DNA of 64,000 nucleotides from Terrimonas sp937888905. GTDB lineage: Bacteria; Bacteroidota; Bacteroidia; Chitinophagales; Chitinophagaceae. The position numbers and the translations under genes were made by a program. The stretch is from assembly GCA_937888905.1 (NCBI GenBank), contig CALATA010000020.1, positions 62,001 to 126,000 on the forward strand, written 5' to 3'. The notes under the pieces are model-generated. The model searched no databases and was not told the origin of the DNA. It worked only from the letters and a program-made list of their open reading frames with translations. This document shows, piece after piece, positions 27,853 through 37,287 of the stretch (position 1 is the stretch's first letter; every line of letters begins with the position of its first letter).

Positions 27853-28683
27853 ATGTTGCGTTTCATTATAAAAAGCCTGCTGCTGACAACGACCTTGTTT
27901 GTGGCGGTAGCCGTGCAGGCTCAAACAGATACACTGGCTCCTTACCGGGGTTTCCTGACCGCCTGCACACAATATCAGACTACACCATTGCAGGCCACCG
28001 TTAAATATCAGTCCTTCACCAACCTGGTATTGCAGCCGTCTGATACCATCAGTGCAAATGGCTATTTCTACATCGGCAGCGCTGACCAGGCTTATATACA
28101 GTTTGGCGATATTGAGCAATTGATCACCGACAGTGTGTCGATGATGATCAATCACCGCGTAGAACAAGTGCTGGTCAGCACAGACGTCACACAAGCCCGT
28201 GTGCAATTACGCCGCTACCTGGGAACAATCACCAGCGACTCTTCCGTGGTGAATCTTTCCAAAGCCTTTACCATACAACAGGGAATGAGCAATGAGGCTG
28301 TTCCTGCGCCGCAATACCACCTCGTAGCCCGGACAAACGTATCAGGAACAGATATTCCGCGACAGGAGATCACGCTCGTATACGACAGCGCAACCCGTGA
28401 GCCGAAGCGTGTGGAAACACTACAGCGCACACTGATGCCCATCGATCCGGCAGACAGTGCCGCCTTCCGGACGCAATTCGGAAACGCAGGTGTTCTACGC
28501 ACAGTACAAGGCATCGGGTTATGTTTTGTACGCGAATACAAAGCCCGTTACGCTTATATCCAGATCCTGCATACGGCCGCGGCTTCCGTGCCATTGCAGA
28601 TCAGTGATTACCTGCGGAAAAATGAAGAAGGCGAATATGAGCTGGTGCCGGCGAAAGAAGGCTACCGGCTCAGTGCAGATTAA
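27853..28683 (+). CDS. Secreted hypothetical protein between two RHS-type genes
   Basis: The 276-residue product has a signal peptide (LLLTTTLFVAVAVQAQ) and no motif I recognise. The body has strand-like segments such as TTPLQATVKYQSFTNLVLQ, FYIGSADQAYIQFGDIEQLI and QVLVSTDVTQARVQLRRYLG, and a later part with REYKARYAYIQIL. It lacks membrane helices beyond the signal, so it is probably periplasmic or surface-exposed. It starts 21 bases after the 2332-residue protein and ends 54 bases before the toxin-bearing RHS gene. This position suggests an assembly or export helper, but nothing in the sequence proves it. Confidence 0.75.
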   Translation: MLRFIIKSLLLTTTLFVAVAVQAQTDTLAPYRGFLTACTQYQTTPLQATVKYQSFTNLVLQPSDTISANGYFYIGSADQAYIQFGDIEQLITDSVSMMINHRVEQVLVSTDVTQARVQLRRYLGTITSDSSVVNLSKAFTIQQGMSNEAVPAPQYHLVARTNVSGTDIPRQEITLVYDSATREPKRVETLQRTLMPIDPADSAAFRTQFGNAGVLRTVQGIGLCFVREYKARYAYIQILHTAAASVPLQISDYLRKNEEGEYELVPAKEGYRLSAD

Positions 28684-28737
28684 AACGATTAATAAAGACG
28701 AACCAGAACCACCTTACTATCTTATAATATCAGGCTT

Positions 28738-31700
28738 ATGAAAAGAGGCTTTGTATCGATAACGAAACAGATGATGACCGCGGTTAAAAACCGTTGCACC
28801 TGGATGCTGTTTTGGCTGATGACCTGCTCAGGCATACTGCATGCGCAAACACCCCGTGGCCTGCTGCCCGATGGGGGCGTGGAAGACGTGGTGATCAGCG
28901 CCATGAACGGCGTAACGGATGTGGACCCCGGGGATCATATCGTTGAGTGGTCAAATGGCTCACTCACCGTAAGCCCAGCACAGCAGGGCGCTGTCAGCCG
29001 CAAATACCGCAACGTGATCAGCTTTTATGTAAATGAAAGCAATCTCACGCATGTGTTACCGGACTTTACCGCGTCTGTTGACCTCGTGATCGAATACAAG
29101 GCAACGCTGGCCGATCCTTTACAGACCCTTAATAAAACATTGACCCTTGAGTACAAGAAAGGGGCGGGTGAACTATCTGACGTGCGGCAGTATATTACCT
29201 TCGAAGGAGCAGAATATGTAAAGGTAACGGTAACGCCCTATCTGCCGAATCCTGTAGGAACGCTTGCCTATGAAAACGTGCTGACGCTTGAAAACACAAC
29301 CTATGTGACAAGGTATTTTACAATCAGCAATACGCCTTTTACACTGAATTTACCTCCAACCCTTACCTCAGCCAATGACGTCCTCAACGCATCATGGTCT
29401 CCACCGGTAAATGCCGGTCACAACGCCGTACAACTCGAATGGGCATGGCTGGAAGATGAACTGGAATCCAATTATTATGTAGGTGGCTCGTTTACTACGG
29501 CCAGTAAAGAGAAATTATTACGGACCAACTCATCACGTGTTGATTTAGTATACAGTGCCACGGAATTTGGTATACCCCTGTTATATGACGGACAGGGTAA
29601 AGTATATTATCGCGTACGGGGAATAAGCATACAGCCATCCGGTACCCGCGTGGCCGGTCCCTGGTCAGCTATTCAAAGTGCCGGCTTTAGCGGGCATGAA
29701 ACAAAACTGAACTGGCAATCCACGAGCAGTTATGCAGAAGAAGGAAAGCACAAAACAGTTATCCAGTATTTTGACGGAAGCCTTCGAGGACGTCAGACGG
29801 TGACTAAAAATAATGTGACGCGTGATGTTATAACTGCGGAGACCTTCTATGATGCGGAAGGACGGCCTGCGGTACAGGTGTTGCCTGCTCCCGGCAGGCA
29901 GATCCCAAATATTGAGGAGCCTATTGCTTATCGCAAGAACTTAAATAAATTCAACAGTCCTGATTATAGTATCAATGAACAGGGCGATAATGAAGACCAC
30001 GCTGATTTTTTCGACTGGCAGTTCACCGGTTCCAAAACTCCCATTTTGCTAAGTAATGTGGACGGTAGCGCTTCGCAGTACTATAGCATTCAAAATACAA
30101 ACAGATCAGGCATCAATGCCTATATCCCCGATGCAGAGGGTTATCCGTATGCACTCACACGGTATACACCTGACGGAACGGGACGTGTTCTTTCGCAAAG
30201 CGGCGTAGGTGCTGCCATGCAAATGGGTACCGGCCGGGAAACGAAATATTACTACGGCTCACCAACGCAGGAAGAACTGGATGCGCTGTTTGGTACGGAA
30301 GTAGGAGACAAAAGCCATTATTTCAAAAACATGGTAAAAGATGCCAATGGCCAGATGAGCGTGAGCTATGTGGATATGCACGGGCGTACGATTGCCACAG
30401 CGCTCGCAGGTGATAATCCGGCCAATCTGCAGGCGCTGGATTATACCAATGCCGTTCACTATCCTAACCAGGATCATAGCAGCGCTTTGACGGTTAACCT
30501 GCTTGATGTTAACTCCAACTCCGTTAAAGGCAACAGCATCGAGTCCGTTACAAGCTTGCTGGTGCCAACTACCACTACCTATAGTTTTGACTATACACTT
30601 ACGCCGCAATCCCTCAGCCTCAACGCATGTGATGAACCAACTACGGTTTGTTATGAGTGTTTATATGACTTGCAGATAGCGGTTATCGATGAGTCCGGTG
30701 AAGCGGTTGGCCCGGTTGCGATAAAAAGTTATAGCAACCTCAGTGTAGAGTTTGATAGTCTGTGCAGCACGCCTACGCGTTTATTTCAGAACCTGGATAA
30801 TCCGTCCGCGCCGCGCACATCAACCATTACATTCTCCGTGCAACTGGAGCCTGGTTCTTACAGCATCCGCAAAACACTTACCCTGAATGAAGAAGCGCTG
30901 CAAAAACTCAAAGCAAACTATCTCGAGCGCAGCCATTGCGAAATAGATTACCAGGCGATCTTCGATTCCGTATACAACGAAGTAAAAACAGTCACACAGT
31001 GTGATAACCCGCCGACCAACCACCAGGAAGCCAGTTGTGCAGAATGTGAGGCTGAAGTAGGTACACTAAGCGCATTTACTACAGCCTACCTGGCGTCGAT
31101 CGGTTATACGGAAACGCCCACTCCGGCGCTGACGGCGGAGATTGCGGCTGCTTACAATAAGGCAAAAGCCAATTGTGAACTGCTTTGCGGCACGTCAACC
31201 CTGGAAGTGGTCACCAAGCGCGAGCTGATGCTGGCCGATATGATGCCTCCTTTTGGTCAGTATGCAAAAGCATACACTAACACGACAACGATGGAGAGGA
31301 AGTACAATATCTTCTCCACGTTTACCCCGGCAACACAACCATTTTTCCGTAAGCCAAAGATCAATCCTTCGACATTCGGATTCTATCTCGATCCGTTTGG
31401 AAATACAGACGAGCGGATACATACTACGCCAGCCATATTACCAGCCATGCCGGCCGGTGATTTCGAACAGCAGTTCCAGGACAATTGGGCAGAGCAATTG
31501 CTGCCATACCATCCGGAATACAATCGTTTAACCTTTGTTGAAACCAACCTGAAGCCCAGTTACAACTGGATGCATACTTTCTTTGCTGTTCAGACTTATG
31601 CACAGGCGGTGACCGAAGGGTACATTTTCACTTCTGAGACAGGTCTCGCTGCAAAAGATCCTTTCTTTGCCCTCAGCACTGCTGTTTCCAAGAAGGAGTT

Positions 31701-34700
31701 GATGGAAGATTGGCTGGTGACAGACTATGCCGGCGGAAGGAGCCTTTGGCAGTACGCTTACTACCAGGCAATTTGTCAACGCACGCCCGGTGCATCGGGA
31801 TGTGTTGCACCTGGTGTCGATGATAAACCACCCTTCAGTACATTGTCCGCTGCTGATAAAGATTCAGTCTGGAATAAATTTAAAAACCTGTACCTGCAGG
31901 CCCGTACGAGCCTGATGGATGAATACATTGCCGAGCAGGCGCCTTTGCCTGCCAGCGATGAAACCGATCTTATTGCACAAGGTTATTTCCTGCATTTCCC
32001 CCGTAATAAAGACCAGCAGATAAGCCAGATGGGCAACAATAGCCAGGATCCGGGAAGCTGGAGCTTCTGGCCTCCTGCAAATCCCACAACCGGTGAACCC
32101 AATCTGCCGCCGAACTGGGGTAGTGCTGCACAGCAGGAAGAAATTTATACGGGTCGTTGTGAAGCCAATATTGGCCAATGGAAATTATGGTTCGAGCAAT
32201 GCCCCGCATTAAATACACATCCTGATAAAGCTGCGATTCTTGCCACACTGATGGAAGAAATGGTGAAGATTTGCCGCAAAGGCAGCAACCAGGCAAATCC
32301 TTTCGGTGCATCCGAAGTAGCACCTTCTACGCCGGTAGACGGCTCTTACCGCAGCTTTGAAGAACTGATCAATACAGTTTTTGCGGCCAATGGTATTGCA
32401 CGTACCGATGTATGTAATCCCTTTATCATAGAATATCCTAAAGCTTATAGTAAAGGAACGCCGGTAACTACACAATACACAACGGCGATTGACAGTTGCA
32501 ACTGCGACCGCTTTGCGGAAATAAAAGAAGATGCCATCAAGGGCGGTAAAAATCCCAATGTACTCAGTTCACTGAATGAGTACCTGTGGCAGACATACGG
32601 CGACACCCTTAGCCTCGATCTGTTCAATGCCTTCCAGCGTTGTAATGAAATAGGCGATACGGTCATCAACAACTGCCAGACTTATAATACCAGTGTGAAG
32701 TTACCTTGTGGTACGCTGGATCCCTGTGGCACGCAAGGAGGAGGATTGGTGCTGAAAATGTCAGAAAGCGGCGATCCTTACACCTCCAAAGCTCCCGGAG
32801 GACCAATAGGCAATTTCTGCTTCGAAGGATATGTATGGGATCCTGTACTGGAAACCTGTGTGCCTGACAACCAGACTTGTCCGGAAGGGTATACCTGGGA
32901 TTCATGGCAGCAAACCTGTGTGGCGAATATGCCGGGCCTTTGCCCGCCCGGATATGTCTGGAGTACGAAATTGGGAACCTGTATTGAAGAAGTACCGATA
33001 GACAGTTGTACCTATTACTGCCCTGTTACCAAATGCGACACAACGATCATTACTGTTATACAATTACCTACGGCAGTTGTTATTCCTGATTTTATCCAAT
33101 GCGGATCAACAGGCGCAGCGCGTTGTGTCACCTGTACAGACCTGCGTGCGTTGAAGGCGGAGTTTGATCTTTACTTTGATCTTCCTTATAAAAATGCACC
33201 GATCCAGGGTTCGACCAACCTTTCGGAGACAGATATTAACTACAACAAAAACTTTGCGCGCTTCCTGAATTACCGGACCGGCTTTAGCTTCACCTGGGGT
33301 GATTACATGCGATCGATCGACAGCACGGAGTGTAACCTGGGCACGGGCGGCAACCAGACGGTGATCTGCCGCGACAAAACATTGACCGATACAACCGGCA
33401 TCTTTGTAAAACCCGATCCCTGCCAGGCCACCTACGACATGGCCACGCATATTGCGCAGCAGGTATATGAATACAGGCTGCAATGGTACCTGGGAGAATT
33501 TGAAAGACAGTACCGTGCTAAATGTATGGCAGCGGGCAAACTGGAAACCTTCACCGCCAGCTACCTGCCGAAAGAATACCACTATACCCTTTACTACTAC
33601 GACCAGGCGGGCAACCTGGTGAAAACGGTGCCGCCCGCCGGTGTGCGCCCGGACTATAGCACGGCTTATCTGAATGAGATCAAAGCCAAACGTGCCGCCA
33701 ACCAGGACCGCGCGGCCCTGCATGAGAAAGTGACGCAGTACCGGTACAATGGTCTGAACCAGGTAGTAGCGCAAAACTCACCGGATGGTGGTACGAGTAA
33801 ATTCTGGTACGACAGATTGGGCAGACTGACCGTGAGCCAGAACGCGGAGCAGGCGCTGCACAACCAATACAGCTATACGAAATATGACAACCTGGGCCGC
33901 ATTACCGAAATAGGCCAGAAGGCGAATACAACTGCCATCACACAAACGATCAGCAAAGAAGAAGGCACGCTCACTGCCTGGCTGAATGGAGCAAGCGTAA
34001 CGGATCAACTGACGATCACGGTGTACGATGAAAAATACAATCCGCTGAGTCCCGACCCGGGTATTGCAGCCGGTATCGACCAGCAGAACCTGCGCAACCG
34101 CGTGAGTTACTCGATGGTGAAGGCCTTGAGTACCGATACCTGGCATCAAACCGCCACCTTCTATACGTATGACATTCACGGTAATGTCAATCAACTGTTG
34201 CAGGACTACAGAGGAGTGGCCAACCTGCCCTCTTCAGATCGACTGAAGACCATCAAATACCAATACGACCTTGTGAGTGGTAAAGTGAACGAAGTAGCTT
34301 ACCAGCCGGGAGCGGCGGATGGCTTCTATCACCGCTATGTGTATGATGCGGAGAACCGCATCACCGATGTGGAAACGAGCCGCGATGGTGTGTATTGGGA
34401 GCATGAGGCGAACTACGAATACTACAAACATGGCCCGCTGGCAAGAATGGTATTGGGTAAAGAACTGCAGGGTGTAGACTATGCATATACGATACAAGGC
34501 TGGCTCAAAGGTGTGAACGGCAGCAGCCTGACACCGGATAAGGACATGGGCAAAGACGGACTGAACACGGGAACGCCTTCTGTGTTTGGCAGAGATATCT
34601 ACGGTTATGCACTGCACTACTTTGATAATGGAGCTTCCGAAAATGATTACTATTCAATCGGAGGAACGGGTGCTTTTGCCCGTCCCAACAACGGATCATT

Positions 34701-36690
34701 TAAGTCATTATACAACGGCAACATTGGTGCGATGACGGTGAACAACGCAGGCTTGAAAAAAGGCAACCCTTCCACCACCAACTCGCTGCCACTGTTTTAC
34801 AACTACAGCTATGATCAGTTGAACCGTATTGTAGGCATGCAGGCCTATAAAGGTCTGAATGAATCCACGAACCTGTGGACCCCGATCCTGATTCAGGACT
34901 ACAGTGAAGGAACAACTTATGATCCGGATGGTAACATCCTGACTTACGGCCGCAATGGTGCTCCGGAAGTCGGTCTGCCCAACAAGATGGATGACCTGAG
35001 CTATGAGTATTATGCAGGTAACAACCGTTTGAGAAGAGTAGGAGACAATAGCTCATTTACCGGTAACTATGCGGAAGACATCGACGACCAGGCTGACCCC
35101 AACAACTATACCTATGATGCGATCGGTAATCTGAAGACCGATGTATCCGAAGGCATCACGGCGATCAACTGGACAGTATACGGGAAAATAGCGAGCGTGG
35201 TCAAATCTGGCGGCGCCATCAGTTATACCTACGATGCCTCAGGCAACCGCATTACGAAAAATGCAGCAGGCAAAACAACGCTGTACATAAGAGATGCCAG
35301 TGGCAATGTGATGAGTGTATACGAAGTCCCGGCCGTAAACCAGATCGAGCAAAAAGAGTTACATTTATACGGCAGCAGCCGGTTGGGCATGGCCTTGAAA
35401 GAGAGTCGGGCTACGGTTACCGATGCGCTGGCGACCGGTTTTGATCCTGCGAAAACCAAAACGCAGCGCAGGGGCGAGAAGTTCTTTGAGTTGAGCAATC
35501 ATTTGGGTAATGTGCTGACCACGCTTACCGATAAGAAGTTACAACAAGGTAAGGCCGCACCGAATGAAGCTGAGTTGGATTACTTTACGGTAGATGTAGC
35601 AAGTGCAACGGATTATTATCCTTTCGGCATGGGTATGCCCGGAAGAAAAGTGGCGAGTGAGGTGTATCGGTATGGGTTTAATGGGAAGGAGAATGATCCG
35701 GAGACTGGTACGCAGGATTATGGATTACGTATATATAGCCCGGCATTGGCGAAATTCTTGAGTGTCGACCCTCTGGCTCAGGAGTTTCCTTGGAATAGCC
35801 CCTATTCGTTCGCAGAAGGTGATCCAATAAATAATATTGATCTAGATGGGGCAGAAAAGTATTCGGAGAAGGAACTCAATTATTATAAGAATAAATATGC
35901 CCCATTACTTAAGAAGATAAGTGAGGAAAGCGCTTTACAACTAATTGCAGCGCGCGGAGCTGCCGATGCTAACTACAATGCTAATACCTTGGGCGGAGGA
36001 GACTTTTTCGGAGCCACAGATAATTTGGATGAGTATACTGATCCAAGGGAGCGAACTGCTTATCTTTTAGGGAGAATAAGTGGAGATATTTCAGCATCAT
36101 TTCAAGGAATTGTCCAAGCCGAGATCGGGGGTAGCGCGGCACTTACAACTGGCGTACAATCTGCAGGAGTCGGTGCCGTCGCCGGAACAGGTGTAGCCGC
36201 TCACGGATTAGCAAAAACGTTAACTGCGCAAATGGATTTAACTTGGGCGCTGTCAAAACTCGAACTTGCAAAGGTAGGCGCTGTATTACAATCCACCGGA
36301 TCTGCATCCGAGAAATTAACACAACAGAACAAGTCTGCGCATCAAAAGAGTGAAGAGGCTCCCAAATCCGAATCAAAACTTCTTGGCCAGAATGGGGCTA
36401 AATTCCCAAGCAGGACTACAAAGGAGCTGACACCAGGAGGAAAGGAGCGAATCGATGTTGAGAATCCTGATCCAGGTGGGAGAGCAGGACAAATTCACTA
36501 TCAAAATGGAAAAGTTAAACTAATGTTCGACCCGGAGAAAATGGAATTTTTCCAGTACTCAAAAAAAACAAAAAAATGGGATGACCCTATTTCAAAAACT
36601 GAAAACAAAAAATTACTGAATAATTCGGGTGTTCAACAAGGAATTAATAAGGGATTGAAACTTCTCGGCGAAAAAGAAATCACTTTTTAA
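28738..36690 (+). CDS. RHS-repeat polymorphic toxin (2650 aa)
   Basis: Sec signal (MLFWLMTCSGILHAQ) is followed by beta-rich repeats and then a DUF6443-like segment (AETFYDAEGRPAVQVLPAP) near residue 370. Around residues 1360-1425 are three Cys repeats of the form C-P-x-G-Y-x-W...C. From about 1610 the YD/RHS repeats dominate (YRYNGLNQVVAQNSPDGGTS). The conserved core domain closes them (GFNGKENDPETGTQDYGLRI, then FLSVDPLAQEFPWNSPYSFA and INNIDLDG, ending near residue 2371). The last ~279 residues are the variable toxin region, more A/T-rich in DNA, with DVENPDPGGRAGQIH near residue 2578. That phrase resembles nucleic-acid-targeting toxins of contact-dependent systems (possibly polymorphic toxin type 24; tentative). 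The gene is followed two bases later by a putative immunity gene. Residues about 1595-2001 are duplicated in the cassette at 37330-38549. Confidence 0.9.
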   Translation: MKRGFVSITKQMMTAVKNRCTWMLFWLMTCSGILHAQTPRGLLPDGGVEDVVISAMNGVTDVDPGDHIVEWSNGSLTVSPAQQGAVSRKYRNVISFYVNESNLTHVLPDFTASVDLVIEYKATLADPLQTLNKTLTLEYKKGAGELSDVRQYITFEGAEYVKVTVTPYLPNPVGTLAYENVLTLENTTYVTRYFTISNTPFTLNLPPTLTSANDVLNASWSPPVNAGHNAVQLEWAWLEDELESNYYVGGSFTTASKEKLLRTNSSRVDLVYSATEFGIPLLYDGQGKVYYRVRGISIQPSGTRVAGPWSAIQSAGFSGHETKLNWQSTSSYAEEGKHKTVIQYFDGSLRGRQTVTKNNVTRDVITAETFYDAEGRPAVQVLPAPGRQIPNIEEPIAYRKNLNKFNSPDYSINEQGDNEDHADFFDWQFTGSKTPILLSNVDGSASQYYSIQNTNRSGINAYIPDAEGYPYALTRYTPDGTGRVLSQSGVGAAMQMGTGRETKYYYGSPTQEELDALFGTEVGDKSHYFKNMVKDANGQMSVSYVDMHGRTIATALAGDNPANLQALDYTNAVHYPNQDHSSALTVNLLDVNSNSVKGNSIESVTSLLVPTTTTYSFDYTLTPQSLSLNACDEPTTVCYECLYDLQIAVIDESGEAVGPVAIKSYSNLSVEFDSLCSTPTRLFQNLDNPSAPRTSTITFSVQLEPGSYSIRKTLTLNEEALQKLKANYLERSHCEIDYQAIFDSVYNEVKTVTQCDNPPTNHQEASCAECEAEVGTLSAFTTAYLASIGYTETPTPALTAEIAAAYNKAKANCELLCGTSTLEVVTKRELMLADMMPPFGQYAKAYTNTTTMERKYNIFSTFTPATQPFFRKPKINPSTFGFYLDPFGNTDERIHTTPAILPAMPAGDFEQQFQDNWAEQLLPYHPEYNRLTFVETNLKPSYNWMHTFFAVQTYAQAVTEGYIFTSETGLAAKDPFFALSTAVSKKELMEDWLVTDYAGGRSLWQYAYYQAICQRTPGASGCVAPGVDDKPPFSTLSAADKDSVWNKFKNLYLQARTSLMDEYIAEQAPLPASDETDLIAQGYFLHFPRNKDQQISQMGNNSQDPGSWSFWPPANPTTGEPNLPPNWGSAAQQEEIYTGRCEANIGQWKLWFEQCPALNTHPDKAAILATLMEEMVKICRKGSNQANPFGASEVAPSTPVDGSYRSFEELINTVFAANGIARTDVCNPFIIEYPKAYSKGTPVTTQYTTAIDSCNCDRFAEIKEDAIKGGKNPNVLSSLNEYLWQTYGDTLSLDLFNAFQRCNEIGDTVINNCQTYNTSVKLPCGTLDPCGTQGGGLVLKMSESGDPYTSKAPGGPIGNFCFEGYVWDPVLETCVPDNQTCPEGYTWDSWQQTCVANMPGLCPPGYVWSTKLGTCIEEVPIDSCTYYCPVTKCDTTIITVIQLPTAVVIPDFIQCGSTGAARCVTCTDLRALKAEFDLYFDLPYKNAPIQGSTNLSETDINYNKNFARFLNYRTGFSFTWGDYMRSIDSTECNLGTGGNQTVICRDKTLTDTTGIFVKPDPCQATYDMATHIAQQVYEYRLQWYLGEFERQYRAKCMAAGKLETFTASYLPKEYHYTLYYYDQAGNLVKTVPPAGVRPDYSTAYLNEIKAKRAANQDRAALHEKVTQYRYNGLNQVVAQNSPDGGTSKFWYDRLGRLTVSQNAEQALHNQYSYTKYDNLGRITEIGQKANTTAITQTISKEEGTLTAWLNGASVTDQLTITVYDEKYNPLSPDPGIAAGIDQQNLRNRVSYSMVKALSTDTWHQTATFYTYDIHGNVNQLLQDYRGVANLPSSDRLKTIKYQYDLVSGKVNEVAYQPGAADGFYHRYVYDAENRITDVETSRDGVYWEHEANYEYYKHGPLARMVLGKELQGVDYAYTIQGWLKGVNGSSLTPDKDMGKDGLNTGTPSVFGRDIYGYALHYFDNGASENDYYSIGGTGAFARPNNGSFKSLYNGNIGAMTVNNAGLKKGNPSTTNSLPLFYNYSYDQLNRIVGMQAYKGLNESTNLWTPILIQDYSEGTTYDPDGNILTYGRNGAPEVGLPNKMDDLSYEYYAGNNRLRRVGDNSSFTGNYAEDIDDQADPNNYTYDAIGNLKTDVSEGITAINWTVYGKIASVVKSGGAISYTYDASGNRITKNAAGKTTLYIRDASGNVMSVYEVPAVNQIEQKELHLYGSSRLGMALKESRATVTDALATGFDPAKTKTQRRGEKFFELSNHLGNVLTTLTDKKLQQGKAAPNEAELDYFTVDVASATDYYPFGMGMPGRKVASEVYRYGFNGKENDPETGTQDYGLRIYSPALAKFLSVDPLAQEFPWNSPYSFAEGDPINNIDLDGAEKYSEKELNYYKNKYAPLLKKISEESALQLIAARGAADANYNANTLGGGDFFGATDNLDEYTDPRERTAYLLGRISGDISASFQGIVQAEIGGSAALTTGVQSAGVGAVAGTGVAAHGLAKTLTAQMDLTWALSKLELAKVGAVLQSTGSASEKLTQQNKSAHQKSEEAPKSESKLLGQNGAKFPSRTTKELTPGGKERIDVENPDPGGRAGQIHYQNGKVKLMFDPEKMEFFQYSKKTKKWDDPISKTENKKLLNNSGVQQGINKGLKLLGEKEITF
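33520..34739 (+). repeat. Long direct repeat, copy A (within RHS gene)
   Basis: This 1220-base stretch appears identical to 37330-38549 with an offset of 3810 bases. I compared several lines base by base and compared the translations across the whole span. Similarity continues outside, but with substitutions. It encodes RHS repeats of the 2650-residue protein. Perfect identity of such length points to a recent duplication or to ongoing gene conversion. Confidence 0.88.
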
Positions 36691-36692
36691 AA

Positions 36693-37211
36693 ATGAAAAT
36701 ACGTTTTAATAAACTTTTGGAGGCTTACCTCATTGATTTTGACTTAGATATCGAGGAAGAATTAAATCGGCGGTCCGATGAATTGAGTGCTGATCTTCCG
36801 GTGTCGTTAAAAGAGTTATTGGCCAGTCCTATTAGGGTAAATGATGGTGTATTTGTGTTAAGTGGTCTTACGGGCGAATTGGAAATGTCTGAGGGTGAGA
36901 TCGATGATAAGACTGGTGTAGAATGTGATGTCAATAAGATTAATTTGATTGATTATGGTGAAAGACGGGATGCTGAGTATTTATTGACTCAAGGTATTCG
37001 CTTATCAATTTTATTGTCTAGAAAATTGAATGCTGAGTACCCTGTAATACCGTTCCGGGTAATCTTTTCATTCGGAATTTCCAAGTACATTGACTCCGTT
37101 GTCAGATTTCATGCAAAACGTGCTGGCGAGACATGGCTGTCGGAAAATTTTCAAAATGAAATAGCCATTCAAGGGATATTAGCTCTCGAAATAGGTGCTA
37201 AAGACAAGTAA
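36693..37211 (+). CDS. Candidate immunity protein for the RHS toxin
   Basis: The 172-residue acidic protein starts 2 bases after the RHS stop, the usual place for the cognate immunity gene of an RHS toxin. It has no signal peptide, so it would act in the cytoplasm. Two notable segments are FDLDIEEELNRRSDELSADL, which is rich in acidic residues, and FGISKYIDSVVRFHAKRAGE towards the end. I do not recognise a named immunity family. The coding DNA is visibly more A/T-rich than the upstream operon, like the toxin end, which fits a pair exchanged as one unit. The function is inferred from position. Confidence 0.75.
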   Translation: MKIRFNKLLEAYLIDFDLDIEEELNRRSDELSADLPVSLKELLASPIRVNDGVFVLSGLTGELEMSEGEIDDKTGVECDVNKINLIDYGERRDAEYLLTQGIRLSILLSRKLNAEYPVIPFRVIFSFGISKYIDSVVRFHAKRAGETWLSENFQNEIAIQGILALEIGAKDK

Positions 37212-37249
37212 ACTTTAAACAATCCCAGGCAACCAAATAGATTCTCGAG

Positions 37250-37278
37250 CAGCGAGGTTTTAAAGCTTCGCTGTTTTT
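37250..37278 (+). terminator. Putative intrinsic terminator after immunity gene
   Basis: Stem CAGCGA (37250-37255) pairs with TCGCTG (37268-37273) and is followed by TTTTT (37274-37278). It lies about 40 bases after the immunity gene and just before the orphan RHS cassette. The stem is short, so strength is uncertain. Confidence 0.5.
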
Positions 37279-37287
37279 CATGGCTGG

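Noticed and set aside
33106..34617. Long minus-strand frames within the RHS gene
   Set aside because: They recur identically in the duplicated block (37198-38427) because the DNA is duplicated, and their products have no family features. They are shadows of the RHS frame.
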